Shown: piece by piece, positions 35,902 to 45,092 of the stretch
How positions within the stretch are numbered: the first letter of the stretch is position 1
How the letters are laid out: each line of letters opens with the position of its first letter
Assembly (NCBI GenBank): GCA_004001285.1
Contig: AP018697.1
Location: forward strand, 1,054,001-1,118,000
From: Arthrobacter sp. MN05-02
Lineage (GTDB): Bacteria; Actinomycetota; Actinomycetes; Actinomycetales; Micrococcaceae
DNA length: 64,000 bases
Direction of reading: 5' to 3'
The notes under the pieces: model-generated
The model's database searches: none
The model's input: the letters and a program-made list of their open reading frames with translations, nothing else
What the model was told of the DNA's origin: nothing
Translations under genes and position numbers: made by a program

Positions 35902-38541
35902 GTGACAGTGGTCGACGGTCGCTGGCCCTTCGCCGGTCGCGACACCGAGGTCGCGCGCATCCGTGCCGTCCTCGGCGAGGAGTCCGCCCGCGGCGTCGTC
36001 CTCGTGGGTCCGTCGGGCATCGGCAAGACCATGATCGCCCAGCAGGTGGTCGGAGGACTGTCGCGGACCTTCGACACCATCTACCTGCGCGGGTCGGCAG
36101 CCCACGCCACCACCCCGTACGGTGCCCTGAACGTACTGCTCGCGGAGCTCGACGAGGACACCGCCCGGAACCCGCTGCTGGTCCTCAGCGCACTGCAGCG
36201 CATGTTCGAGGAGCATCCGGCCCACCGTCGGACCCTCATGCACATCGACGGCGTCGAGGAGATCGACGAACTCTCGGCGACGGTGATCGCCCACCTGGCC
36301 CGCGTCGGGGCGGTGCGCCTCCTCGTCACCTGCGAGGACCTCCTGCGTGCTCCGGCAGAGCTCTTCGACCTGTGGAAGGACGGCTACCTCGAGCGGGTCG
36401 ACATCCAGCCCCTCACGCTCGAGGACGCGACCGGGATGCTCACCACCGCCCTCGGTGCACCCGTCTCGCGATCGGCGGCCCAGGAACTGTGGGCGTCCAG
36501 CGGCGGCAACCCGAAGTACCTGCAGCTCGCGACGAAGACCGACGTCGCCTCCGGGCACCTGCTCCAGCGCGACGGCGTCTGGGTGTCCCGCGACGTCCCG
36601 CGCCCGGACTCGGGCCGATCCCTGACGGACTGGACAGCAGCCAACCTCGCTGCGCTGCCGGCGGAGGACCGGGTGATCGTCGAGGTCCTCGCCGCGGCCG
36701 GGCGGGTGCCACTGACCGTCCTGCTGAGCGCGGTCTCCGCGACGTCCCTCGACGCCCTGCAGAGCGACGGCGTCGTCACGCTCGACCTGGGGGGCGTCCC
36801 GCTGGTGAGGCTGACGCAGGAGGTCTTCGCGGACGTCGTGCGCGCACAGTTGCTCTCGGCCGGCGGCAGGGCGGCCCTGAGGACCGTCAGCGACCTCCGG
36901 GACGATCCCGGCATGCCGGTGCAGGCGCGGCTGGCCCTCGCGGCGTGGGCACTCGAGGAGGGTGACTCCCTGGACACGGCCGAACTCGTGGTCCTTGCGC
37001 GCGCGGCGAACGACGCCGGGATCGACGGCGCCGCCGAGCGCTTCCTCGATGCCATCCAGCCTTCCCGGGTGGACTGCACCGCACTGCTGGAACGCACCCG
37101 GCAGCTCTCGACCGACGGCCGCGTGGCGGACGCTCTCCGCACCGTCGAGCAGGCTCTCGCGTTCGGTTCGTCGGAGGACGTCCCGCTCGAGGTCTGGGTC
37201 GATGCACGCCTTCTCGCCGCGCGGCTCAGGGCCCGGACACACGGCCGGGAGAAGGACTCCGAGGAACTGCTCGACGCCGTCGTCGCGCGTCTCTCGGCCG
37301 AGCCCGGGTCCGAGGCCACCGCGGACCTGATGGGCAAGGCGGAGCTGGTCAGGATGCAGCTGCATGTCTTCGAGGGAGAACTCGACCGGGTATGTGTGCG
37401 TGCACCCGAGGTACTCGCGCCGGGCAGGGACTCCACGCGCTGGAGTACCAGGACCAGAAGCCTCCTCAGCTTCGCCCAGGCGGTGATGGGCTCGCAGGAG
37501 CAGGCCGTCGCCGCCGCCAGGAACGTCGACGCACGTTCGGCGAGTGCGCCCTCCAGCCCCTTCGAGCGGGAGGTCGTCTCGACCCACCTGTTCAAGGTGC
37601 TCCTTTTGGCCGGCTACTGGACGGAGTGCCTGGACCGGGCGGGGGCGGACGGGAACCTCCCGCCGGCGCTCCTGGCCCACGGATCACGCTCTGAATTCGC
37701 CGAGGGCGTCCTGCTCGCGTACCTGGGCAGGAGCAGCGAGGCCCTCGGCAAGCTGCTACCCGCCATCAGCCAGTTCCGTACCCGTGACCGGCACGGCTTC
37801 CTGCCGCTCGCCGAAGCGGCCGCTGCCTATGCGCAGGTCCTCGAGAACGCGCCGGATGCCGCCGAGGACCACCTGCGCGCCATCGATCTCACCGGGCAGC
37901 GCTATTCCTGGCACCTGCTCGAGGCGGTGCAGTACTTCCGGCTGCTGGCCGAAGCCTGGCTCGAGACCCCGGATGTCGTCGCGACGGAGTTCCTGGAGCA
38001 TGCCCTCGTCCTCGGCAGCAGGGGGTACCGCGGCGTCGAGCTCTTCTTCCTCAACCAGGCCGTCCAGCTCGGGCAGCACGAAGCGGCTGAACTGCTGGCC
38101 ACGTCCGCCGCAGCCGCCGACGGGCCGTACGCGCGGCTCAGTCGCGACTTCGCCCAGGGGCTGGTGGCTCAGGACCCGGGCGGACTCAAGGAACTCGCCC
38201 GACGCGCGCTCGACAGCGGGAACTACAACCTCGCCGGGGACATCGCGGCACTCAGCATCGAGCACCTCACCGAGACCGATGATCCGATGATCCGCGTGCA
38301 CGCGGAACAGATCCTGCGCAGGACCTCCACACCGGCTCGACGCCACGTGCGACGGAGGGTGCTGACCGAACGGGAGCGAGCCATCGCGCGCATGGTCGCG
38401 CAGGGAGTGCCGAACAAGGAGATCGCGCAGCAGGAGCACATCTCGCCGCGGACGGTCGAGGGCCACGTGCACCAGGTCATGTCCAAGCTCGGCCTCTCCA
38501 CCCGCAAGCAGCTCGCACTCATCTTCGGACAGCAGCAGTGA
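35902..38541 (+). CDS. LuxR family regulator with STAND ATPase (LAL type), third of four
   Basis: An intact frame of about 879 residues from GTG 35902 (VTVVDGRWPFAGRD); a GTG at 35827 would add 25 atypical residues. Walker A is VGPSGIGKTMI, and the Walker B region is LMHIDGVEEID with the usual first Asp replaced. The C-terminal LuxR domain is LTERERAIARMVAQGVPNKEI with recognition helix ISPRTVEGHVHQVMSKLGL, between the other LAL regulators and the IniB-linked LuxR in sequence. It is coupled to the fourth regulator through a TGATG overlap, repeating the pair arrangement at 27865-33331. A TAAAGT -10 candidate lies at 35778-35783. Confidence 0.9.
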   Translation: MTVVDGRWPFAGRDTEVARIRAVLGEESARGVVLVGPSGIGKTMIAQQVVGGLSRTFDTIYLRGSAAHATTPYGALNVLLAELDEDTARNPLLVLSALQRMFEEHPAHRRTLMHIDGVEEIDELSATVIAHLARVGAVRLLVTCEDLLRAPAELFDLWKDGYLERVDIQPLTLEDATGMLTTALGAPVSRSAAQELWASSGGNPKYLQLATKTDVASGHLLQRDGVWVSRDVPRPDSGRSLTDWTAANLAALPAEDRVIVEVLAAAGRVPLTVLLSAVSATSLDALQSDGVVTLDLGGVPLVRLTQEVFADVVRAQLLSAGGRAALRTVSDLRDDPGMPVQARLALAAWALEEGDSLDTAELVVLARAANDAGIDGAAERFLDAIQPSRVDCTALLERTRQLSTDGRVADALRTVEQALAFGSSEDVPLEVWVDARLLAARLRARTHGREKDSEELLDAVVARLSAEPGSEATADLMGKAELVRMQLHVFEGELDRVCVRAPEVLAPGRDSTRWSTRTRSLLSFAQAVMGSQEQAVAAARNVDARSASAPSSPFEREVVSTHLFKVLLLAGYWTECLDRAGADGNLPPALLAHGSRSEFAEGVLLAYLGRSSEALGKLLPAISQFRTRDRHGFLPLAEAAAAYAQVLENAPDAAEDHLRAIDLTGQRYSWHLLEAVQYFRLLAEAWLETPDVVATEFLEHALVLGSRGYRGVELFFLNQAVQLGQHEAAELLATSAAAADGPYARLSRDFAQGLVAQDPGGLKELARRALDSGNYNLAGDIAALSIEHLTETDDPMIRVHAEQILRRTSTPARRHVRRRVLTERERAIARMVAQGVPNKEIAQQEHISPRTVEGHVHQVMSKLGLSTRKQLALIFGQQQ

Positions 38542-41218
38542 TGGGCGACGGATCCAGCATCGACCTCGTCGGCCGTGGCCGGCTCGTCGAGGACATCGCT
38601 GCAGCGCTCGACGAGCCGAGCGGATTCGGCGTGATGATCGTCGGAGCGGCCGGCGTGGGGAAGACAGCCGTCGCGCGGGCGGTCCTGGAACGTCTGAACT
38701 GGACCGCCCAGGTGCTGCGCACCACGGGGGGCTCCTCGCTGCGCAGCATACCCTTCGGCGCTCTGGCACCCTACCTGCACACGCTGTCGGTGGCCGACGC
38801 GGGATCACCCGTCGCGGTCCTCCGCGCGGTGCTGGGGCACCTGACGCGGGGAAGCACGGGCCGCACGCAGCATCCGCCCCTCCTGGTGGTCGACGACGCC
38901 CACGAACTCGACAGCAGTTCGAGTGCTCTCCTCGCCCAGCTGGTCAGTGCGCGGCGGGCCAAGGTGCTCGTCATGATCCGCGATATCACGACTGCCCCCG
39001 TCGAGTTCCGCAGTCTGGGCGCGGATGGTCTCCTGGCACGCTTCGACCTCGCGCCACTGGATCCCGATGCCGTGAACGCCCTGACGTCCCAGCTGCTCGG
39101 TGGGCCTGTCCTGACGGGTACCGCGCATGCGCTCGCGCTGACGACGGGTGGAAATCCGATGTTCCTCCGCGCGTTGCTGGAGCAGGGTCTCGGCGAGGGA
39201 TACCTCACCCAGCACGATGGTGTCTGGCGCCAGGTCACCGAGCGGCCGATGCTCTCCCCACGACTCCGGGACCTCGTCCGCTCGCAGCTCCGGCTGCGGA
39301 GCGCAGCAGACCTCGAGGCGCTGGAGACCGTCGCCCTCGCGGAACCGATCGCCCTCGATGCCGTGGTCCGATGCGTGGATGCCGATGCCCTCAACCGTCT
39401 GAGGGACGATCGCCTGGTCGCCGTCGGGTCCGGGCCAGGCGCCCCCGTGTCGCTCGAACATCCGCTCCACGGCGAAGTCCTCCGCAGCCAGGTACCTGCA
39501 GCGCGCAGTATGGCGATCCGCCGGAAGGTGCTCGCAGCCACGGAACCGGGATCGCAGTCCCTCGAGGGTTTCCTCCGGATGGTGGTCTGGGGACTCGACT
39601 GCGGGGTTCCTCCCGACGACCGGGAGCTCCTCGAGGCCGCCATCGTCGCCAACGGGCTCCGGGACTCCGACACCGCCCTCCGGGCCGCCCGCGCGGTGTC
39701 CGCGCCAGGGCTCAGGGGCTCTGCCCTCATCGAGATCGCCCGCGTGCATGCCCGCAGGGGCGACCTGGCGTACGCACGGGACGTCGTGGACGACGCCCTG
39801 CGGCGCTGCACGGACCTGCGTCTCGCGAAGGCCGCCACGTTGCTGTCCCAGGAGCTCAAGCTGAGGTCCCGGGCCTCCTTCGAGGACCTGCACGAGGACG
39901 TCGACCGCTGGAGGTCCCCTCATCGCCCGGATCGGGCTGCGGGCGGGAGCGCGCGTTCCGGCCGAGCAGCTCGCCCAGGCGCAGCTCGGCTGCAGGATCC
40001 TCGAGTGTCACGTACTCGTCCTTCAGGGGCGGTTCGCCGGTATCGAGGATGAACTGCGCGATGTCGTCGCCGGTTCCCGGGGCACGCCCGAGACCCGCCT
40101 GGGGGCGATGATCGTGCTCGCCGAGCTGCTCGGCAGTACGGGTCGCCCGGTCGACGCCGGTGCCTTCTCGAGGGCCGCGCTGGACAGCATCGACAGCGCG
40201 GGCGCGGCCCTGCTGGGCTACCGCGAGTTCGCCACGGCGCAGCATGTGCTGGTGCTGTCCGGTCGTGGGCAGGAGGCAGATGCGAAGGCGGCCCTACAGG
40301 CGTACTCGCGGGTCCAACCGCGCAGCATCGTGTATCTCGCAGGCTGGAGCGATGTCATCGACGGCCATGCGGCCCTCCGGGAGGGCCGGAACCGGGAAGC
40401 CCGGAACAGGTTCCTCCTCGCGCTCGAGGCACTCCGGGGGAACCGATGCCACGCAGGTGACGACACTGCTGACGGGCCTTGCGGCGTACGCCTGTGCACT
40501 CGCCGGTGATACGACCGGCGCCGCCGAACTCGTCGACGAGTTCGAGCGGACGCCCGCGGAGGGCGCCCGCGCGATGCTCCTGGGTGGACGCGTCTTCGTG
40601 ACGGCGACCGCGGCCCTCCTGGGCGAGGTCCCCGGTGCCACGGCGGAGTTGATCAGCCTCGCCGCAGCGGCCGAGGCGGACCAGATGAAGCACCTGGCGG
40701 TCACCGCACTCAGGCTGGCCCTCCTGCTGGGGGACACGGATGCCGTGGGCCCCCTCACCCGTGTCCTGCAGGATTTCCAGGGCGTGGGCACCACCGGCCT
40801 GCTCGAGTTCGCGATGGCGGCCGGAACGAAGGACGCCGACGCCATGGTCGCCGCAGCCACCACGGGAGGAGAGCGCGGGGACGTGGCGTTCGAGTACGCG
40901 GGTCTGTCCCTCGCCATGCAGGTGGCAGGGGAGCAGGGCTCGACTCGCTCTGCCCGTGCGATCCAGCGACGGCTGGTGACGCTGGGCAAGCGGTGGGAGG
41001 GGCCCGTGCCGCCGGCGCTGGTGTCGGCGTCGGCCGCGGAGACCACGTCCCGTCTCACCCCCACGGAGCGCAAGATCGTCGCACTGGTCAACGAGGGCTA
41101 TTCGAACCGCGAGATAGCGGACGCCAAGAATGTCTCGGTCCGGACCGTGGAGGGCCATCTGTACCGGATCTTCGCCAAGCTCGGCGTCAACCGCCGGGAG
41201 GACCTGCGGGAATCCTGA
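38541..41218 (+). CDS. LuxR family regulator with STAND ATPase (LAL type), fourth of four; frameshifted twice as given
   Basis: About 892 residues after correction. Walker A is VGAAGVGKTAV near residue 35, Walker B is LLVVDDAHELD near residue 115, helical repeats follow, and the C-terminal LuxR domain is LTPTERKIVALVNEGYSNREI with recognition helix VSVRTVEGHLYRIFAKLGV. Two extra bases break the frame, one in the C run at 39916-39919 and one in the G run at 40436-40440. Dropping one base at each gives a continuous homologous protein, so consensus errors are likely. It ends just ahead of the second exopolysaccharide promoter. Confidence 0.82.
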
Positions 41219-41258
41219 CCCGCGACCACAGGTAGGCCGAAGCGCCCTACGTACTGTG

Positions 41259-41348
41259 CACGAGTAGCGCACGCGTAGTCCCACGTAAGGGCCGCGGCCC
41301 GATCGCGTAGGTGCTACTCGTGTGCCGATAAAAGCCCCTATCTAGGAT
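41259..41348 (+). promoter_or_regulatory. Promoter of the second exopolysaccharide operon with inverted CTACTCGTG boxes
   Basis: CACGAGTAG (41259-41267) and CTACTCGTG (41314-41322) are perfect inverted copies 46 bases apart. The second is followed after 20 bases by the -10 hexamer TAGGAT (41343-41348). Transcription would start near 41355, giving a 320-base leader before the first gene. A CAGGTAGG box lies at 41229. Confidence 0.62.
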
Positions 41349-41354
41349 TTCGAC

Positions 41355-41520
41355 AAGAGCCCGAAGGAGGGCTGGGGAAATTCTTGAAGAATCGGGTCTC
41401 ACTCATGGGTCGTTCATTTTGCGGCATCCGCCACCCGTCAGGGGCAGGCGCCCACTCTTTCTTTCCTCCGAATTCAGGGGAGCGGCATTTCACCGAATGC
41501 GTTTCCCTGAACCATTTGCA
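41355..41520 (+). other. First part of the exopolysaccharide operon leader
   Basis: Less GC-rich than its surroundings. It contains GGTCTCA at 41395-41401 just before an ATG at 41405. A 61-codon frame from that ATG ends at TGA 41588-41590, inside the UGAGACC loop of the following RNA element. Its start lacks a well-placed ribosome site, so translation is doubtful. Confidence 0.3.
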
Positions 41521-41638
41521 GACGGGTTGCCGCGAAACCGGCAACCGGGTCGCATCCCCGATCGGAGCCGGCGATGTCAGGACCTTCTGAGACCAAGGTC
41601 CGTCCCCAGCCGTCGTCGGCTCCCCTGTTCAACCCGTC
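41521..41638 (+). ncRNA. Structured leader element of the exopolysaccharide operon with UGAGACC loop
   Basis: The closing stem GACGGGTTG (41521-41529) pairs perfectly with CAACCCGTC (41630-41638). Inside are the hairpin GGTTGCCG/CGGCAACC and a nested element: GAGCCGGCGATG (41565-41576) with CGTCGTCGGCTC (41611-41622), inner stem GGACCTT/AAGGTCC and loop CTGAGACC (41587-41594). The stems differ in sequence from the small RNA at 33440 but pair at the same places. It ends 40 bases before the first gene, a position suited to control of elongation or translation. Confidence 0.62.
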
Positions 41639-41677
41639 GTGCAGCAGTGTCGCTGCATCCTCGAAAGGGGGCACACG

Positions 41678-43168
41678 ATGACGCAGATGCAGAGCTCGCT
41701 CGGCAGGTTCGCCACGGTCCCGAGAACCACAGCGTCGTCGAGGTCGATCGCCACCTCGGGTACGGCGTGGCGCCGGCGGTACCAGGTCTCGCTCATGGCC
41801 ACCGATTCCGTGCTCATCCTCGGGATCCTGCTGCTGACCGTGAACGTCCTGACGCTCGACGACAGCAGCCGGCGGCTGACGGAGGTCCTCCTCCTCGGTG
41901 GCGCGATCGCCGCCGGGTGGGTGACGGCGATGTCGCTCTTCCGGACGCGGGACTCCCGCCTCGTCGGCACGGGAGCCGGCGAGTACAAGAAGGTGGTCCG
42001 CGCGAGCATCGCCACCTTCGCGGCCGCGGCCGTCGTCGTCGCCCTCCTGGATCTCGATCACTTCCGGAGCCTGCTCGTCCTCGCGTTGCCGTCGGGCACC
42101 CTGCTCCTGTTGTCGAGCCGGTGGCTGTGGCGCCAGTGGCTGCTGCACCAGAGCCACCTGGGCCACTATCTCTCGAAGGTCGTCGTCGTCGGTCAGCCCG
42201 CGGACGTCCGCTATGTCGCCGCGCAGCTGGCCAAGAAGTCCGGCGCGGCGTACACCGTCGTCGGCGCCGTCTACGAAGGGAAGTCCAACCCGGCGGCCCT
42301 GCACACGGGCGAGCGGATCGTCCCGGTGGTCAGCGGACTGCGGAAGATCGAGGACTTCGTGGCCTACACGGGGGCGGATGCGGTCATCGTCGCCGGTCAC
42401 CTGCACAAGGGCAGCTCCTACATCCGGGAACTCGGCTGGCGCCTCGAGGAGTCCTCGACCGAGCTGGTGCTCGCGTCGGCGCTCACCAATGTCGCCGGTC
42501 CGCGCATCACCATGCGGCCCGTCGAAGGATTGCCCCTCATGCACGTCGAACTGCCCCAGTTCACGGGCGGGCGGCACATCCTGAAGAGGGCCATGGACAT
42601 CATCGTCTCCGCCACGGCACTGCTCATCCTGGCACCGGTGTTCCTCCTCCTGGTGATCGCCATCCGGCGGGACACCCCGGGAAACGCCTTCTTCGCGCAG
42701 GAACGGGCAGGCAAGAACTCGGCCGTCTTCAGGATGTTCAAGTTCCGTTCCATGGTCGCCACGGCCGAGGACGAGCTCGAGGTCCTGCGGGAGCGGAACG
42801 AGGGCAACGGTGTGCTGTTCAAGCTGCGCGACGACCCGCGGGTCACCCGGGTCGGACGGATCATCAGGAAATACTCCCTCGACGAACTTCCCCAGTTCTG
42901 GAACGTCCTCCGCGGCGAGATGTCGCTCGTGGGACCTCGACCCCCGCTCGTCAGCGAGGTCTCCGGCTACGAGGAGCACACGCACCGCCGGCTCCTGATC
43001 AAGCCAGGGCTTACCGGTCTGTGGCAGGTCAGCGGACGGTCGGACCTCGACTGGGAGGAGAGCGTGCGGCTCGACCTCTACTACGTCGAGAACTGGTCGG
43101 TCACCGGGGACCTCATCATCATCTGGCGCACCTTCAAGGTGATGCTCAAGCCCGTCGGTGCCTACTGA
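41678..43168 (+). CDS. Polyprenyl glycosylphosphotransferase (WbaP/ExoY type), initiating enzyme
   Basis: A 496-residue membrane enzyme that transfers the first sugar-1-phosphate to undecaprenyl phosphate. Four N-terminal membrane segments (about residues 30-155) and a CoA-binding-like Rossmann region (VVVVGQPADVRYVA) precede the catalytic domain. That domain begins with KRAMDIIVSATALLILAPVF near residue 305 and contains KFRSM, KYSLDELPQFWNVLRGEMSLVGPRPP and PGLTGLWQVSGRSDL. The ATG follows GAAAGGGGG. It is the first gene of the operon and overlaps the next frame by TGATG, although the likelier start there is further on. Confidence 0.94.
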   Translation: MTQMQSSLGRFATVPRTTASSRSIATSGTAWRRRYQVSLMATDSVLILGILLLTVNVLTLDDSSRRLTEVLLLGGAIAAGWVTAMSLFRTRDSRLVGTGAGEYKKVVRASIATFAAAAVVVALLDLDHFRSLLVLALPSGTLLLLSSRWLWRQWLLHQSHLGHYLSKVVVVGQPADVRYVAAQLAKKSGAAYTVVGAVYEGKSNPAALHTGERIVPVVSGLRKIEDFVAYTGADAVIVAGHLHKGSSYIRELGWRLEESSTELVLASALTNVAGPRITMRPVEGLPLMHVELPQFTGGRHILKRAMDIIVSATALLILAPVFLLLVIAIRRDTPGNAFFAQERAGKNSAVFRMFKFRSMVATAEDELEVLRERNEGNGVLFKLRDDPRVTRVGRIIRKYSLDELPQFWNVLRGEMSLVGPRPPLVSEVSGYEEHTHRRLLIKPGLTGLWQVSGRSDLDWEESVRLDLYYVENWSVTGDLIIIWRTFKVMLKPVGAY

Positions 43169-43248
43169 TGTGCCCCTCTCCACCGGCGACCGGGACCCCG
43201 GCACCGGCAGTCACGCCCGCGGTCGCGGCCACCAGCGAAGGAAGCTCC

Positions 43249-43695
43249 ATGGGAATCCGGATCGGATATGCCGCCGGTGCGTTCGACCTCTTCCACGTCG
43301 GGCACCTCAATCTGCTCCGGCACGCCAAGAGCGAGTGCGACTTCCTCATCGCAGGCGTCGTCTCCGACGAACTGCTGGAGAAGAACAAGGGGAAGCGACC
43401 GGTCATCCCGCTGATCGAACGGCTCGAGATCGTCGAGAGCGTACAGTTCGTCGACCGTGCGGTCGCCGAGACCACTCCGACGAAGCTCGACATGTGGAAG
43501 CAGCTCGGCTTCAACGTCTTCTTCAAGGGAGACGACTGGAAGGGCACTCCCAAGGGGCTCGCCCTCGAGGAATCCTTCGCCCGGGTCGGCGTCGAGGTCG
43601 TCTACTTCCCGTACACCGTCCACACCTCCAGCACCTTCCTGCGGCGGACCCTGGAGCTCCTCAACGCTCCCGAGGTCCAGCAAGCCGCGCTCTGA
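43249..43695 (+). CDS. Cytidylyltransferase, glycerol-3-phosphate cytidylyltransferase-like
   Basis: A 148-residue nucleotidyltransferase. The HxGH motif is in FDLFHVGHLNLL near residue 14, and VHTSSTFLRR near the C-terminus matches the STT/R motif of TagD-type enzymes, which make CDP-glycerol or a similar CDP-polyol. The ATG at 43249 follows GCGAAGGAAGCTCC; an ATG at 43168 overlapping the upstream stop would add 27 low-complexity residues. With the CDP-alcohol phosphotransferase at 52565 it suggests a polyol-phosphate part in the surface polymer. Confidence 0.87.
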   Translation: MGIRIGYAAGAFDLFHVGHLNLLRHAKSECDFLIAGVVSDELLEKNKGKRPVIPLIERLEIVESVQFVDRAVAETTPTKLDMWKQLGFNVFFKGDDWKGTPKGLALEESFARVGVEVVYFPYTVHTSSTFLRRTLELLNAPEVQQAAL

Positions 43696-43754
43696 CACAA
43701 CGATCCGTGCACCCGTCCCCTTCGAGGGGTGCGCATCCATACTGGGAGCCCATC

Positions 43755-44933
43755 ATGTACCTGCCGTCGTCCCGCTCGACACCCCTCCGCATCGCCCTCG
43801 TCGGAACCCGCGGGGTGCCGGCGCGCTACGGGGGATTCGAGACCTGCGTCGAGGAGGTCGGGCAGCGCCTCGCCGCGCGGGGCCATGACGTCGTCGTCTA
43901 CTGCAGGTCCTCGGACGGCACGCGTCCCGCCGAGAACGAGTACAAGGGGATGACCCTCGTACACCTGCCCGCCCTCAAGCGACGATCGCTCGAGACGCTC
44001 AGCCATACCGGGCTCTCGGCCGGGCACCTGTTCGTCAGGCGTGCCGACGTCGCCGTCGTCTTCAACGCGGCCAACTCGCCGTGGCTGCCCGTCCTGCGGG
44101 CAGCAGGCATACCGGTCGCAACACACGTGGACGGGCTCGAGTGGAAGCGCGCCAAGTGGGGACCGCTGGGGAAGAGGTACTACCGGGTCGCCGAGTCGCT
44201 CGCGGTCCGCTGGTCCGATGCCCTCATCGCGGATGCCGCCGGCATCCAGGACTACTACCGCCAGGAATTCGGCGTCGACAGCACCTACCTGGCCTACGGC
44301 GCTCCGATCCTCGAAGGCGGGGCGTCGCACCGGCTCGCGGAGCTCGGCCTCACCCCCGGCGGCTACCACCTGGTGGTGGCCCGGTTCGAGCCGGAGAACC
44401 ACGTCCATGTCATCGTCGAGGGTTACGTCCGCAGCAAGGCCGAGCTGCCGCTGATCGTCGTCGGCTCCGCCCCCTACTCCGACGGCTACACGCAGCACGT
44501 CACATCGCTGGGCGACGAGCGGGTGCGCTTCATCGGCGGGGTGTGGGACCAGGAACTCCTCGACCAGCTGTATGCCAACGCACGGATCTACTGGCACGGC
44601 CATTCGGTCGGCGGCACCAATCCCTCGCTCCTCCGTGCCATGGGGGCCGGCGTCGCGACCAACGCCTTCGACGTGAACTTCAACCGCGAGGTACTGGGGG
44701 CCAACGGCGAGTACTTCGCCGACGCCGCCGCCATCCCCGCGCAGGTGCACGCCGCGGAGGCCTCGGCGTCGGACACCGTGCTCCGCGGCAAGAAGTCCCA
44801 GGTGGATGCCCTGGCGTACGACTGGGATCGCGTGGCGGAGGGTTACGAGCGGTTGTGCCTCGAGCTCGCCGGTCGCCGCGGTGCCCGCGGACGTCGTTCC
44901 GGTGCCTTCCCGCTGACCGATACCACGCCCTGA
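43755..44933 (+). CDS. GT4 glycosyltransferase with DUF1972 N-terminal domain
   Basis: A 392-residue cytoplasmic or membrane-associated retaining glycosyltransferase. The N-terminal VGTRGVPARYGGFET is the signature of the DUF1972/rhamnosyltransferase group, and the C-terminal nucleotide-binding half holds VGGTNPSLLRAMGAG. The ATG follows ACTGGGAGCCCATC. The gene lies 59 bases after the cytidylyltransferase, with an intervening GCACCC/GGGTGC hairpin (43709-43732). The sugar transferred is unknown. Confidence 0.9.
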   Translation: MYLPSSRSTPLRIALVGTRGVPARYGGFETCVEEVGQRLAARGHDVVVYCRSSDGTRPAENEYKGMTLVHLPALKRRSLETLSHTGLSAGHLFVRRADVAVVFNAANSPWLPVLRAAGIPVATHVDGLEWKRAKWGPLGKRYYRVAESLAVRWSDALIADAAGIQDYYRQEFGVDSTYLAYGAPILEGGASHRLAELGLTPGGYHLVVARFEPENHVHVIVEGYVRSKAELPLIVVGSAPYSDGYTQHVTSLGDERVRFIGGVWDQELLDQLYANARIYWHGHSVGGTNPSLLRAMGAGVATNAFDVNFNREVLGANGEYFADAAAIPAQVHAAEASASDTVLRGKKSQVDALAYDWDRVAEGYERLCLELAGRRGARGRRSGAFPLTDTTP

Positions 44934-44943
44934 GGCGGCACGG

Positions 44944-44980
44944 CCGGACCACCCGCCGACGGGGATTCCGAGTGGTCCGG
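44944..44980 (+). terminator. Hairpin after the DUF1972 glycosyltransferase gene
   Basis: CCGGACCAC (44944-44952) and GTGGTCCGG (44972-44980) form a perfect 9-bp stem 11 bases after the stop codon. A new promoter follows at 45011. Confidence 0.6.
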
Positions 44981-45010
44981 ACGACGGTCCCGGAAGGCTA
45001 CAGGTAGTCG

Positions 45011-45044
45011 CTACTCGTGTTTCCGATCCGCCGGATCCTACGGT
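45011..45044 (+). promoter_or_regulatory. Promoter with CTACTCGTG box and TACGGT, drives lipoprotein/Wzx operon
   Basis: CTACTCGTG (45011-45019), 19 bases, then TACGGT (45039-45044); the lipoprotein start is at 45093. CAGGTAGTCG directly precedes the box (45001-45010). The short leader contains GGTCTCA at 45085-45091, ending one base before the ATG. Confidence 0.6.
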
Positions 45045-45092
45045 TTACCCAGCTTATTCGTCCTACCTGGACGAACTGACGATTGGTCTCAT

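Noticed and set aside
41405..41590. Small protein-coding gene in the exopolysaccharide leader
   Set aside because: No well-placed ribosome site, no recognisable family, and overlap with the structured element; kept only as a low-interest observation.
41521..41638. c-di-AMP (ydaO) or c-di-GMP riboswitch
   Set aside because: The opening GGTTGCCG recalls ydaO, but here it closes locally on CGGCAACC and the conserved ydaO 3' core with CAGCTAACC is absent. No GEMM-type conserved core was found either.
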